Source: Lachnospiraceae bacterium (lineage in GTDB: Bacteria; Bacillota; Clostridia; Lachnospirales; Lachnospiraceae). From it: a stretch of DNA of 48,861 bases. The stretch covers positions 1-48,861 of the forward strand of contig CAJTEM010000035.1 of the NCBI GenBank assembly GCA_910575255.1, read 5' to 3'. The position numbers and the translations under genes are program-made. The notes under the pieces are model-generated. The model ran no database searches. It had not been told where the DNA came from and saw nothing but the letters and a program-made list of their open reading frames with translations. Shown piece after piece: positions 17,642-25,106 of the stretch (positions are counted from its first letter, which is position 1; each line of letters starts with the position of its first letter).

Positions 17642-18612
17642 ATACAGTTCGGCATACTGCCCTCCTTTACCATCTGCACGCACTCCTGATAATCCATCCA
17701 CCGCACACTCTCCACCTCCGACTGCTGCACGCAGAGCGCAGTCTCATCCACCCGCTCCCGGTAAATGTAAACCGCACTGACTTCATAGTCCCGAAATGGC
17801 TTTCCGTAGAACACAGCCTCAAACCCTCCCCGGTGAAATCCGGCAAAATGCAGTTTTTCCCCGATGGTCCGGATCCCCAGCTCCTCCCAAAGCTCCCGCA
17901 AGGCTGTCTCCGGATAATCATCACCGGCTGCCACATGTCCGGCTGCTGAGATATCATAGCATCCCGGATGGGAATCCTTACAGGCACTGCGCTTCTGCAG
18001 CAAAAGATCATAACCGCCTGTGCCATTCTCCCTCACTACCCAGATATGGGAAGTGGCATGGGGACTTCCGTCCCGATGAGCCACCCCTCGTTCCCGGACA
18101 ATTCCGGTAAGCGCACCCTCTCTGGTCCGCACGTCAAAAAGTTCCATGCTTCGGCCGTTCAATGCCGCGGATACCAGAACGCCAGAGCCGTCATATACCA
18201 GCTTCAGAGAAAAGAATGCTTCCGTCTCCTCCAGCAAGCGGAAGAATATCTTATCTCCCTCCCAGATATTCAGCTTCAGAACATCCTCTTTCTCCACCCA
18301 TTCCAGCTGTCCCTCGTCACAGGGTAGCTGCTTTCCGGTAAAACCGTCCGCAGTGAATAATGACATATATTCGGTAACGCCGTCTCCTGACACAAAGGTC
18401 ACGATACCGCGATACCGGTAGGAAGTCAGCGTATATCCGGTCTCTTCCCAGACCTCCCGCAGAAGGCATTCCTCCGGGCTCTCATCTGCCTCGAAATGTC
18501 CCCCAACGCCGATCCATTTATCCTTATTTACATCATTCTTTTTCACAGTACGGTGAAGCATCAGATATTTGCCGTCCCGTTCCAGATAGCAAAGTGTGCT
18601 TAACTGAGTCAT
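17593..18612 (-). CDS. Double NUDIX hydrolase (MutT-like domain fused to a second NUDIX domain)
   Basis: 339 residues with two NUDIX domains. The first (about 1-135) has a full box from Gly38 to Tyr60, GGHFEADESPEECLLREVWE, and resembles 8-oxo-dGTP diphosphatases. The second (about 160-335) has a box starting AGHVAAGDDYPETALRELWE at Gly225. There the first acidic residue is Asp231 instead of Glu while the REUxEE part is intact; the context (SHIWVV, GCYDISAAGH) resembles the IDI/YfcD-like group. It overlaps the PIN-like gene by 4 bp (ATGA), so the two are co-translated. Likely role is clean-up of modified nucleotides or related diphosphates; substrates cannot be set from sequence. Confidence 0.88.
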   Translation of the reverse strand: MTQLSTLCYLERDGKYLMLHRTVKKNDVNKDKWIGVGGHFEADESPEECLLREVWEETGYTLTSYRYRGIVTFVSGDGVTEYMSLFTADGFTGKQLPCDEGQLEWVEKEDVLKLNIWEGDKIFFRLLEETEAFFSLKLVYDGSGVLVSAALNGRSMELFDVRTREGALTGIVRERGVAHRDGSPHATSHIWVVRENGTGGYDLLLQKRSACKDSHPGCYDISAAGHVAAGDDYPETALRELWEELGIRTIGEKLHFAGFHRGGFEAVFYGKPFRDYEVSAVYIYRERVDETALCVQQSEVESVRWMDYQECVQMVKEGSMPNCIYEDELLLVGRFLGLA

Positions 18613-19166
18613 TTTTTCTCCTTTAAAAACGGCTTGATCTTTTTGTACAGCTCCCCGGCCTTCTTGCTGCCATAATTCTTCACCAGCAGATTATTCACAG
18701 CCTGCCTGCTCTTATTGCTGCCTAAGCACGGCAACACCAGCTCCACAACCTCCCCGGGAATCAGCTTCCGCAGATTTTCCTCCAGCGCGCTGCGTTCCTC
18801 GGCAGTCTTTTGAGTCTCTGCGGTAATGGTATCGATCCGCTTGATATTCTTGTCCTTCCAGAATTCCAGAAGCACTTCATATCCCAGATCCTTGCTGACA
18901 ATACAGAACCGGCTGTGCTCCTCCTTTGCCATCAGGTATCCCAGATACGCTGCCAGCTGAAAATCGAGAGCATTCTTCTTCCCGGTTGTGATCTTACGGA
19001 ATTCTACTGCCGCCTGGCACTCCTGCAGCCTCTGATGCAGATCGAAGCTCATCTTATCCGCATTGTCGCTGTAAAAGATCACCACCTGATCATTATTGCC
19101 AAGCTCTGACAATCCGTTCAATCCATTCTCTCCCGTATTCTCGTAGTCAATCAAATAGTAAGTCAT
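18609..19166 (-). CDS. PIN/NYN-like domain protein
   Basis: 185 residues. The N-terminal YYLIDYENTGENGL carries the acidic pair (Asp7, Glu9) typical of PIN/NYN-like nucleases, followed by VVIFYSDNADKMSF and further acidic positions in ALDFQLAAYLG (Asp about 87) and CIVSKDLGYE (Asp about 113). The C-terminal about 70 residues are helical and Lys-rich. It is the first gene of an operon with the double NUDIX gene (4-bp overlap). The fold assignment rests on spacing of acidic residues; nuclease activity is inferred. A consensus-like promoter precedes it. Confidence 0.7.
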   Translation of the reverse strand: MTYYLIDYENTGENGLNGLSELGNNDQVVIFYSDNADKMSFDLHQRLQECQAAVEFRKITTGKKNALDFQLAAYLGYLMAKEEHSRFCIVSKDLGYEVLLEFWKDKNIKRIDTITAETQKTAEERSALEENLRKLIPGEVVELVLPCLGSNKSRQAVNNLLVKNYGSKKAGELYKKIKPFLKEKK

Positions 19167-19220
19167 TTCATCTTTTCAATCCTTTCTATTCCTTTTGGCT
19201 ATGACTCGTGGGCAATCTTC

Positions 19221-19249
19221 ATTTTACAATCTTTGGAAGGAAAGTGCAA
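19221..19249 (-). promoter_or_regulatory. Promoter of the PIN-NUDIX operon
   Basis: Minus-strand TTGCAC (19244-19249), 17-bp spacer, TAAAAT (19221-19226), followed by a leader of about 50 nt with AAAGG before the ATG at 19166. Confidence 0.6.
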
Positions 19250-19267
19250 GGACTTCAAAAGCACTTT

Positions 19268-20872
19268 TCAAAGTTCAATCACCCGTGTCGCGATTTTCTC
19301 CCGAAAACGGACATCATGCTCGATAATGACCATGGTCGGCTGACAGGACAGCAGAAGCTCTTCGATCTGCATCCGGGAGAATACATCGATATAATTCAAC
19401 GGTTCATCCCAGAGATACAGATGAGCAGGCGTCATCAGGCTGGCAGCCAGCAAAACCTTCTTTTTCTGGCCATCAGAAAATTCTTCCATATTTTTTGTAA
19501 ACTGCTCCCGCTCCATGTCCAGCTGCCGCAGCAAGGTGCAAAACAGACTTTCATCCAGGCCCTGGCTCTGGCAGAATTCCCGGATTTTGCCCCGCAAAAA
19601 GCTTGTATCCTGATTGACATACGAGACAATCAAACCGCTGCCGCTCTGCAACTGTCCAAAACGGATCTCCGGCGCCACGTCTGCGCGCTGCTGTCCGGAA
19701 CGAATCCTCTGCGCCTCGCCTGCATGCTGCTGCCCGGAACGAATCGTCCGTGCCCCGTCTTCCGACAACTGCCCAAGCATCAGCAGAGCCTTGATCAGGG
19801 TTGATTTGCCACAACCGTTCTTTCCATGAAGAAACACTCTCTCCCCCCGCCGCACTTCAAAGGAGAAATCTTTCAGGACAGCCTCCGGGCTTCCTTCCCA
19901 TCCGATCTCCAGCTCTTTTCCGAAAACCAGCTGCTCCTTATGATAAGACAGGGGACTCAGCTTCAGCTGAACCGGATTCTCAATGTCTTTAAGCAGGCCT
20001 TCTCTGGCGGCAATCTCCCGCTCCATCCGTTTTTCATACTGTTTCACCCGGCTCTGTAACTTTCTGGTTTTCTCTCCAATGTATGCCCGGCTGCCAGTGC
20101 ACCGGTCATGATCCTTGATCGGATCCAGGCCGATTTTACTGCTCTCACTTTTTCTCGCCCAGCGGCTGGTCTGGTCTGCCGCTTTCTTCATGGCAGATAT
20201 CTCACGGAGATGCTTTTCATTCTCCATTCTTGCAAAATGATCCTGCCGTTGCTTATTCTCCCACCAGCTGGAAAAATTCCCGCTCTGTACCTCGATCGTT
20301 TTGCGGTTTAAGACCAGCACATGATCAATACAGGCATCCAGCAGATCTCTGTCATGCGATACCAGAATAAACCCTCTCTTTTTCTTTAAATATTGCTTCA
20401 CTACCTCCCGCGACTCCTGATCCAGATGATTCGTAGGTTCATCAATCAGGCAAAAATGGTTCTCTCCGGAAAACAAAAGCGCCAGAAGCACCTTTGTCCT
20501 CTCTCCCTGACTGAGCGTGTGAAACGGGCGGTACAGCAAATCCGCGCTGACATTCAGCGCGGCAAGCTCACAGATCACCTGCCATTGCTCGCTTCCCGGC
20601 TTTAGTTCCTCCAGCCACTCCAAAGCACATTGCCGCATCTGTCTTTCTGTCAGCAAATACGGAAAATAGTCAAATACTGCCAGGGGAGAAATCCTGCCCT
20701 GAAAAACATGTTCTCCCAAAAGCAGTCGTAAAAACGTAGTCTTTCCTTTGCCGTTTCTGCCAATAAAACCCAGTTTCCAGGCCGTATCAACAGAAAAGGA
20801 CACGTTTTCGAACACAAAATCGGAACTTCCCTCATAGCCAAAGGTGAGATCCGTAACCTGAATCTGTGACAT
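19268..20872 (-). CDS. ABC-F ribosomal protection protein, Lsa-like
   Basis: 534 residues, two ATPase domains in one chain and no membrane segments, as in ABC-F proteins. Domain 1: Walker A GRNGKGKT (38-45), signature LSQGE, Walker B CLIDEPTNHLD. A charged interdomain linker follows (about 185-300). Domain 2: Walker A GKNGCGKST, signature FSDGQ, Walker B LYLWDEPLNYID. The N-terminus resembles Lsa-type factors that protect the ribosome from lincosamides, pleuromutilins and streptogramin A. I choose the ATG at 20872 because AGGAG is 8 bp upstream; the ATG at 20878 is too close. Domain 2 has an unusual insertion of three 14-residue repeats (IRSGQQ, IRSGQQ, IRFGQL). A 250-nt leader with a tiny uORF suggests antibiotic-responsive attenuation. 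Confidence 0.88.
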   Translation of the reverse strand: MSQIQVTDLTFGYEGSSDFVFENVSFSVDTAWKLGFIGRNGKGKTTFLRLLLGEHVFQGRISPLAVFDYFPYLLTERQMRQCALEWLEELKPGSEQWQVICELAALNVSADLLYRPFHTLSQGERTKVLLALLFSGENHFCLIDEPTNHLDQESREVVKQYLKKKRGFILVSHDRDLLDACIDHVLVLNRKTIEVQSGNFSSWWENKQRQDHFARMENEKHLREISAMKKAADQTSRWARKSESSKIGLDPIKDHDRCTGSRAYIGEKTRKLQSRVKQYEKRMEREIAAREGLLKDIENPVQLKLSPLSYHKEQLVFGKELEIGWEGSPEAVLKDFSFEVRRGERVFLHGKNGCGKSTLIKALLMLGQLSEDGARTIRSGQQHAGEAQRIRSGQQRADVAPEIRFGQLQSGSGLIVSYVNQDTSFLRGKIREFCQSQGLDESLFCTLLRQLDMEREQFTKNMEEFSDGQKKKVLLAASLMTPAHLYLWDEPLNYIDVFSRMQIEELLLSCQPTMVIIEHDVRFREKIATRVIEL

Positions 20873-20983
20873 ATCCATCTCTCCTTTCGGAAACACTCCT
20901 GCTGCCAGATGGAATTCTCTGCACAAAAGTCTCGCTCTCACTTCGTGACGGATTTCTTCACCCCGGAAATAATATTTGCACAC

Positions 20984-21008
20984 AAAAAAGAGAGGATATG
21001 AGAATCCT
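20984..21008 (-). terminator. Weak attenuator-like hairpin in the ABC-F leader
   Basis: On the minus strand AGGAT-TCTCAT-ATCCT is followed by CTC and six T. The stem is only 5 bp, so this is a candidate at best. Its position between a small uORF and the ABC-F start is what an attenuator needs. Confidence 0.3.
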
Positions 21009-21085
21009 AATCCGCTTCTGGCAACATAAAACACAGAAAAGCTATCGCTCTCCTGTCAATAACGGGTTCATGTTTCAAAAGCAGA

Positions 21086-21097
21086 TCATTTTCTCAT
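21086..21097 (-). CDS. Candidate leader peptide (Met-Arg-Lys) upstream of the ABC-F gene
   Basis: ATG AGA AAA TGA on the minus strand, preceded by GGGAGAGGTG at 4-13 bp. It starts about 25 nt after the predicted transcription start. Very short leader peptides control several ribosome-protection and methylase genes by drug-dependent stalling; this assignment is inference. Confidence 0.35.
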   Translation of the reverse strand: MRK

Positions 21098-21128
21098 CTT
21101 TTCACCTCTCCCTTTTTAGATGGTTCCC

Positions 21129-21157
21129 ATCATATCATAAGTCTGACAGATATGCAA
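21129..21157 (-). promoter_or_regulatory. Promoter of the ABC-F gene
   Basis: Minus-strand TTGCAT (21152-21157), 17-bp spacer, TATGAT (21129-21134). The transcript leader would be about 250 nt, long enough for attenuation control, and contains the uORF at 21086-21097. Confidence 0.55.
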
Positions 21158-21187
21158 CCGGTTTGGGAAAACTTTTCATGAAACCTT

Positions 21188-22072
21188 TTAATGAAATATC
21201 CCCCTCTCGAGCATGCTCTTCATATTCACGGCATACGCCTGATAGGGCTGATACTTTCTCAATATCTCCGGCCAGTAATCCTTTGCCAGTTCCTTTATCT
21301 TGTCCTCCAGGGGAAGCTCCCGCTCTGCCTCCTCCCGGATTCTGCGGGCCGCCAGCTCATGATCCGCAAAGCAGCGTCTCCAGGTATCCTCCGTGTTTTT
21401 GTCTGACGCAAACCCGCTATGGGCGAAAATCAGCAGATCCGCGCCGACACTCTTCATCTTTTGCATCGAAGCCACGGACATCTGATACCCCAACAGGAAA
21501 CAGGGACTGAAACAACTGCCTTCTGCATATACCCCTGCGGTTTCCGCACACAAAAGAACTCTCTGCGCGCAACCCTCCCGCTCGATGAGAAAGGAAAAAC
21601 AGTCCCGGGTATGTCCTGGCGTTTCCACTGCCGAAAGCTTCCAGTCATCCAGCTGGAATACTTCGCCATCTGTCAAGATACCGTCCGCATATAAATCCTC
21701 GTCCCGATATTGCAGCTCTGCGATTCCCTGATCTGCTGCCGCTGCTTCATTCATCTCCCGGATCCTTCGCAGTGCAGACGGTTTATCCAGGATATCCTTC
21801 CCGTGAGGCCCTATGTATACCTTTACCTCCGGCCATTTCGCCCTTATATAAGGAACTCCGGAAATGTGGTCAAAGTGACTGTGCGTTAAAAACACATAGT
21901 CCAGTTTCCTGCCCTGTAAAACCTTCTCGATTCGTCCTACCAACGCATCCGCACAGCAAGCCATGCCGGCATCCAGAAGAATATTCGTCCTCCCCACAGC
22001 AAGCCAGACATTCCCCGGACAGTCTCCGCTGACATCGCAGATAAAATCCCTTATCCTGACAGTTTTATTCAT
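21188..22072 (-). CDS. MBL-fold metallo-hydrolase
   Basis: 294 residues. The metallo-beta-lactamase fold is shown by LDAGM near residue 35 and the metal motif THSHFDHISG (HxHxDH, about 64-69). Further ligands are likely in TPGHTRD (about 152) and FAHSGF (about 217). The C-terminal 60 residues are helical and charged. This is a generic member of the fold, in the glyoxalase II/lactonase-like range; substrate cannot be inferred. A TATAAT lies at 22093-22098 on the minus strand upstream, with a weak -35, and GGGAGA precedes the ATG. It is followed after a 30-bp gap by the ABC-F promoter. Confidence 0.85.
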   Translation of the reverse strand: MNKTVRIRDFICDVSGDCPGNVWLAVGRTNILLDAGMACCADALVGRIEKVLQGRKLDYVFLTHSHFDHISGVPYIRAKWPEVKVYIGPHGKDILDKPSALRRIREMNEAAAADQGIAELQYRDEDLYADGILTDGEVFQLDDWKLSAVETPGHTRDCFSFLIEREGCAQRVLLCAETAGVYAEGSCFSPCFLLGYQMSVASMQKMKSVGADLLIFAHSGFASDKNTEDTWRRCFADHELAARRIREEAERELPLEDKIKELAKDYWPEILRKYQPYQAYAVNMKSMLERGIFH

Positions 22073-22150
22073 TTTCTTTATCTCCCGTCTTAATTATAAC
22101 CATCTTTGCGCTGCCTCGCTTTTGCCTTAAAATCATCACTTGCAGAGGCA

Positions 22151-22188
22151 AAATAAAAAGCCCTGAATCATCAAGGCCTTACCAGGGG
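22151..22188 (-). terminator. Terminator of the tRNA transcript
   Basis: On the minus strand a CCCTG...CAGGG hairpin (with an internal AAGGCCTT self-complement) is followed by CTTTTTATTTT. It lies about 140 bp beyond the tRNA-Ala 3' end and is the first T-tailed stem in that direction. Confidence 0.5.
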
Positions 22189-22192
22189 TGGA

Positions 22193-22315
22193 GTAATAAG
22201 GAATCCTCCCACTTCGTGGGTCCCTCCTTATTACAACAAATGAAGCAGACGTATCTCTGTACAAACTTTGTTTGTGGGCGTCTGCGCAGGCAAGCCGTCC
22301 TGCAGGACGGCTTGC
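22193..22315. repeat. Two strong palindromes downstream of the tRNA pair
   Basis: GTAATAAGGA (22193-22202) pairs exactly with TCCTTATTAC (22225-22234), enclosing a CCCAC-TTC-GTGGG hairpin. A separate perfect 26-bp palindrome spans 22290-22315. Next to it eight T residues (minus strand) directly follow the tRNA-Ala 3' end. No ORF is seen in the 250 bp between the tRNA and the MBL gene; the structures may guide 3' processing. Confidence 0.6.
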
Positions 22316-22323
22316 AAAAAAAA

Positions 22324-22396
22324 TGGAGACAACGGGATTCGAACCCGCGGTCTCTACGTTGCGAACGTAGCGCTTTCCCAGCTAAGCTATGTCCCC
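22324..22396 (-). tRNA. tRNA-Ala (anticodon CGC)
   Basis: 73-nt cloverleaf. The acceptor arm GGGGACA pairs with TGTCTCC and includes the G3:U70 pair that marks alanine tRNAs; the discriminator is A. Anticodon stem CTACG/CGTAG encloses TTCGCAA with anticodon CGC (codon GCG). The T-arm carries GGTTCGAATCC. CCA is not encoded; eight T follow. Confidence 0.95.
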
Positions 22397-22436
22397 CTAT
22401 TCATCAGCTTCTCTGCCGCATACACGGCAGAGAAAA

Positions 22437-22509
22437 TGGAGACAACAGGGCTCGAACCTGCGACCCCATGCGTGTGATGCATGTGCTCTCCCAGCTGAGC
22501 TATGCCTCC
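22437..22509 (-). tRNA. tRNA-Val (anticodon CAC)
   Basis: 73-nt cloverleaf. Acceptor GGAGGCA pairs with TGTCTCC, discriminator A. Anticodon stem CATGC/GCATG encloses ATCACAC with anticodon CAC (codon GTG). D-arm TAGCTCAGCTGGGAGAGCA and T-arm GGTTCGAGCCC are standard. CCA is not encoded. It is the first of two co-oriented tRNAs separated by 40 bp, which hold a CTCTGCCG/CGGCAGAG stem. Confidence 0.95.
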
Positions 22510-22516
22510 GTTCATT

Positions 22517-22544
22517 ATTCTACCACATTTTCCAGAAAATGCAA
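22517..22544 (-). promoter_or_regulatory. Promoter of the tRNA-Val/tRNA-Ala transcript
   Basis: Minus-strand TTGCAT (22539-22544), 16-bp spacer, TAGAAT (22517-22522), seven bases before the mature tRNA-Val 5' end. Confidence 0.65.
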
Positions 22545-22585
22545 CTCTTTTTTTATTTTTTTGTGTTTTTTCTGCACGGCTTGTG

Positions 22586-22690
22586 TAACAGTTCCGATAA
22601 CCCTTGAACTGTTACCGGCTTGTTACTTTCCACCGGCAATGTCAGTTAGTTAAGCTGTTCCAAAAAGTACGCCAAGGAAACGGAAAGGGC
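22586..22690. repeat. Dispersed repeat unit shared with 13019-13075 and 27343-27371
   Basis: Two pieces are adjacent here. GTTCCGATAACCCTTGAACT with flanking GTAACA/GTTAC matches 27343-27371. GTCAGTTAGTTAAGCTGTTC, followed by CAAAAAGTACGCCAAGGAAA, matches the reverse complement of 13019-13075. The following 100 bp (to 22789) has GC-rich inverted pieces (GGGGGTCC...GGAACCCCC) but no ORF. Confidence 0.65.
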
Positions 22691-22789
22691 CGGACATCCC
22701 GTTCCCCGTTCTTTTGGGCTGGTAAATACCAGCTCTGGAAAAGGGGGTCCCCGTACCTTTCGGAACCCCCATGAAAAGTAACACGGCCT

Positions 22790-23467
22790 CTATTCAAAAT
22801 AGTCCTTATACTCCACCTCAATCGCATATTTCATCCGCGTCATGCTGATATAAAGATGCTTCTTTAACGCCTCCTCCAGACCCTGCTCTGCCTTCTCCTC
22901 CAATAAGCGAAGCAAATCCGTATGCTCCCGAATAATACGGGTAAAATCTGTCTCTGTCACAAAATCAAGCATACGGAATCTGGTATAATGGAGCTGTTGC
23001 GCTTGAATAAACTCCCACAGCTTCTCTTTCCCTGTGGCCGCAAACCAGACCGCATGCATCTGTGCATCCATACGGTAAAACTGTTCCGGCTCAAAATCTG
23101 GCTGCTGAATCAAAAGCTCCTGAAGACGAATCTGATGACGAATCTCCTCCATCTGAAAAGGTGTCGCCAGCTTCATAAAATCCCGCATCACCATCAGCTC
23201 GACCGCTACCCGCATGTAAATCATCTGACGGATATTCTCCAGATTCAATCTTGTCACATAGGTTCCGGAATAGGGAACCGTATGAACAAACCCTTGTTCC
23301 TGCAACCGCCGCAATGCCTCCCGGACCGGAGTCCGGGAAACATCAAAACGACCACAGACCTCATTCTCACTGATGGATTGGCCGGGTTTCCATACCAGAT
23401 CCAGCATTTCCTGCTTCAGCGTCTCAAATACATATTCGCCCCGGTTTTTGCTGCCCTTCTCGCCCAT
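22790..23467 (-). CDS. GntR-family regulator with FCD ligand domain (FadR group)
   Basis: 225 residues. The N-terminal winged helix-turn-helix (about 10-75) includes FDVSRTPVREALRRLQEQGF, diagnostic for FadR-type GntR proteins. The C-terminal all-helical FCD domain (about 85-215) has Asp/His positions in RMDAQMHAVW and REHTD that often bind a metal and an organic acid. It is the second gene after a sugar-acid type dehydrogenase, 50 bp downstream, so it probably controls that operon in response to a uronate, gluconate or similar ligand. Repeated GTATACAA sites in the operon promoter are candidate targets. Confidence 0.9.
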   Translation of the reverse strand: MGEKGSKNRGEYVFETLKQEMLDLVWKPGQSISENEVCGRFDVSRTPVREALRRLQEQGFVHTVPYSGTYVTRLNLENIRQMIYMRVAVELMVMRDFMKLATPFQMEEIRHQIRLQELLIQQPDFEPEQFYRMDAQMHAVWFAATGKEKLWEFIQAQQLHYTRFRMLDFVTETDFTRIIREHTDLLRLLEEKAEQGLEEALKKHLYISMTRMKYAIEVEYKDYFE

Positions 23468-23517
23468 GCCAATCCCCTTTTCTGTCTTATATTTTCTATC
23501 TGCTGGCCGGACATGCC

Positions 23518-24321
23518 TTATGACGGCTGCTTTCCGATATAAGCCTGAATTCCGCCATCCACATACAGAATCTGTCCGTTGACAAAATCAGAAGCTGACG
23601 ATGCCAGAAATACTGCAGGGCCGCCCAGATCCGAAGCCTCGCCCCAACGCCCGGCCGGGGTCTTCGATACAATAAACTGGTCAAACGGATGCCTGGAACC
23701 ATCTGCCTGCTTTTCTCTTAAAGGAGCTGTCTGCGGAGTCGCAATATAACCAGGCCCAATGCCATTGCACTGGATATTATGCTCACCGTACTCGGATGCA
23801 ATATTTCTGGTCAGCATCTTTAAACCACCCTTAGCTGCCGCATAGGCGGAAACCGTCTCACGCCCGAACTCTGACATCATGGAGCAAATGTTGATGATCT
23901 TACCGCCGCCCTTCTGAATCATCGCCGGAATCACCGCCTTCGATACAATAAACGGTGCATTCAGATCCACATCAATTACCTGACGGAAATCCTTTGCCGC
24001 CATCTCAATCATCGGGATTCTCTTGATGATTCCCGCATTGTTAACCAGAATATCAACCGTACCCACTTCCTTTTCAATCAGAGCCACTGTAGCATTCACT
24101 GCATCTTCATCCGTCACGTCACAGACATAGCCATGTGCCCGAATCCCCTCTGCTTCATAAGCCGCAATCCCCTTGTCCACCAGATCCTGGCGGATATCAT
24201 TAAATACAATTGTAGCTCCTGCTCCTGCCATCGCCTGTGCAATCGCAAAACCAATGCCATAAGACGCTCCGGTAATCCAGGCCACCTTGCCCTCCAGAGA
24301 ATAGTTCTTCGTGTAGTCCAT
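23518..24321 (-). CDS. Short-chain dehydrogenase/reductase, gluconate 5-dehydrogenase/KduD-like
   Basis: 267-residue classical SDR. NAD(P)-binding TGASYGIG is at 17-24, NNAG at 94-97, catalytic Ser147, Tyr160 and Lys164 (YAAAK), and GPGYIATP after the active site. The sequence (SLEGKVAWITG, YVDGG near the end) resembles gluconate 5-dehydrogenases and 2-deoxy-D-gluconate 3-dehydrogenases, which interconvert keto and hydroxy sugar acids. It is co-transcribed with an FCD GntR regulator, as in uronate and gluconate catabolic loci, but no aldolase, kinase or transporter for that pathway is nearby. Specific substrate is inferred only. Confidence 0.85.
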   Translation of the reverse strand: MDYTKNYSLEGKVAWITGASYGIGFAIAQAMAGAGATIVFNDIRQDLVDKGIAAYEAEGIRAHGYVCDVTDEDAVNATVALIEKEVGTVDILVNNAGIIKRIPMIEMAAKDFRQVIDVDLNAPFIVSKAVIPAMIQKGGGKIINICSMMSEFGRETVSAYAAAKGGLKMLTRNIASEYGEHNIQCNGIGPGYIATPQTAPLREKQADGSRHPFDQFIVSKTPAGRWGEASDLGGPAVFLASSASDFVNGQILYVDGGIQAYIGKQPS

Positions 24322-24356
24322 GTGCTTCTTCTCCTTTTACTTAACAAGCATGTTTC

Positions 24357-24403
24357 GTATACAAAGAAAATATATTATATACAAGTTTCTTGTATGTATA
24401 CAA
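24357..24403 (-). promoter_or_regulatory. Promoter with three GTATACAA-like sites upstream of the SDR-GntR operon
   Basis: Minus-strand TTGTAT (24398-24403), 18-bp spacer, TATAAT (24374-24379). GTATACAA occurs on the plus strand at 24357-24364 and 24396-24403, with ATATACAA at 24377-24384, spaced about two helical turns. ACAAG-TTT-CTTGT (24381-24393) is an inverted pair. FadR-group regulators bind TTGTATACAA-like palindromes, so these are good candidates for auto-regulation. Confidence 0.5.
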
Positions 24404-24409
24404 TACCAT

Positions 24410-24550
24410 GGTCATCCTCAAAAGGCAATGGTCACTTTTAACAAATTGCAAATCCATTCTTTGGTTGTTTTTACCGGGAATCAAAAATCAGAAATCCTGT
24501 CTCTCCCTATTTCAAACACCTGTACTTGGCTTATTGCTTACAGAAATAAA
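24410..24550. other. Intergenic stretch without a recognisable gene
   Basis: Between the SDR promoter and the terminator of the Cys-rich gene I see no ORF with a ribosome binding site on either strand and no strong repeat. Frames that cross it are shadows. Confidence 0.5.
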
Positions 24551-24585
24551 GCAGCAGCCGGCTGCACATTGCCGCCGGCTGCTGC
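24551..24585 (-). terminator. Terminator of the Cys/Asn-rich protein gene
   Basis: Perfect 12-bp arms GCAGCAGCCGGC (24551-24562) and GCCGGCTGCTGC (24574-24585) with an 11-nt loop. On the minus strand the stem is followed by TTTATTTC, about 40 bp after the stop codon. Confidence 0.75.
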
Positions 24586-24626
24586 CCTTCTTCGCTAATC
24601 GTCACGCCCCGCCGTTACTCTCTTGC

Positions 24627-25106
24627 TCAATCACAGGAACCACAGCCACGGCCATCATCGGCCAAAGGCATGATCCCCGCATCTCCACAAGAACCGCCAC
24701 AGGTATTCCCGCATGCATTGCATCCGTCCTGGAAGCCGTTGTTATATCCCTGATTATAACCGTCGCGGAAGCCGGCCCGGTAGCACCGGCAAGTATGCCT
24801 GTGTCCGCAGCTATGGCAGTTGCCGCAGCAATTATTTCCGTTATTGTCACCACAGGAACAAGTGTTGCCGCAGCAATTGTTATTGCAATTATTATTGCAA
24901 TTGTTATTACAGCCATTGCCGCAGCTGTTATTGCAGCCGTTGCCGCAGCTGTTATTGCAGCCATTGCCGCAGTTGTTATTGCAATTATCACAGCAATTAT
25001 TATTGCAGCAGGATCCATTGACTGCACTGTTGTTGCAGCTGCATCTGCAGTTACATCTGCAGCAGCCAATACCGATTCCCCATCTGTTACAATTACATCC
25101 ACACAT
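24627..25106 (-). CDS. Cys/Asn-rich low-complexity protein, likely spore coat or exosporium component
   Basis: 159 residues containing 38 Cys and about 40 Asn. Residues about 36-85 repeat with a four-residue period, such as CNNN, CGNG and CNNS. A C-terminal part has the pattern GFRDGYNQGYNNGFQDG. AAGGAG lies 10 bp before the ATG. An overlapping frame on the same strand (24602-25228) is Ala/Ile/Val-rich only because of the DNA repeat and is rejected. The gene is divergent from cotJA, which itself has a Cys-rich N-terminus, and has a sigma-K-like -10. This supports a role as a cross-linked coat or exosporium protein, possibly metal-binding. No signal peptide is visible. Confidence 0.75.
   Translation of the reverse strand: MCGCNCNRWGIGIGCCRCNCRCSCNNSAVNGSCCNNNCCDNCNNNCGNGCNNSCGNGCNNSCGNGCNNNCNNNCNNNCCGNTCSCGDNNGNNCCGNCHSCGHRHTCRCYRAGFRDGYNQGYNNGFQDGCNACGNTCGGSCGDAGIMPLADDGRGCGSCD

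Noticed and set aside
22290-22315. 26-bp palindrome considered as the tRNA terminator
   Set aside because: On the tRNA strand the T run precedes the stem, so it does not have terminator geometry.
24840-25020. Regular repeats considered as a CRISPR array
   Set aside because: The period is 12 bp and encodes the Cys/Asn repeats; no spacer-repeat structure and no cas genes.
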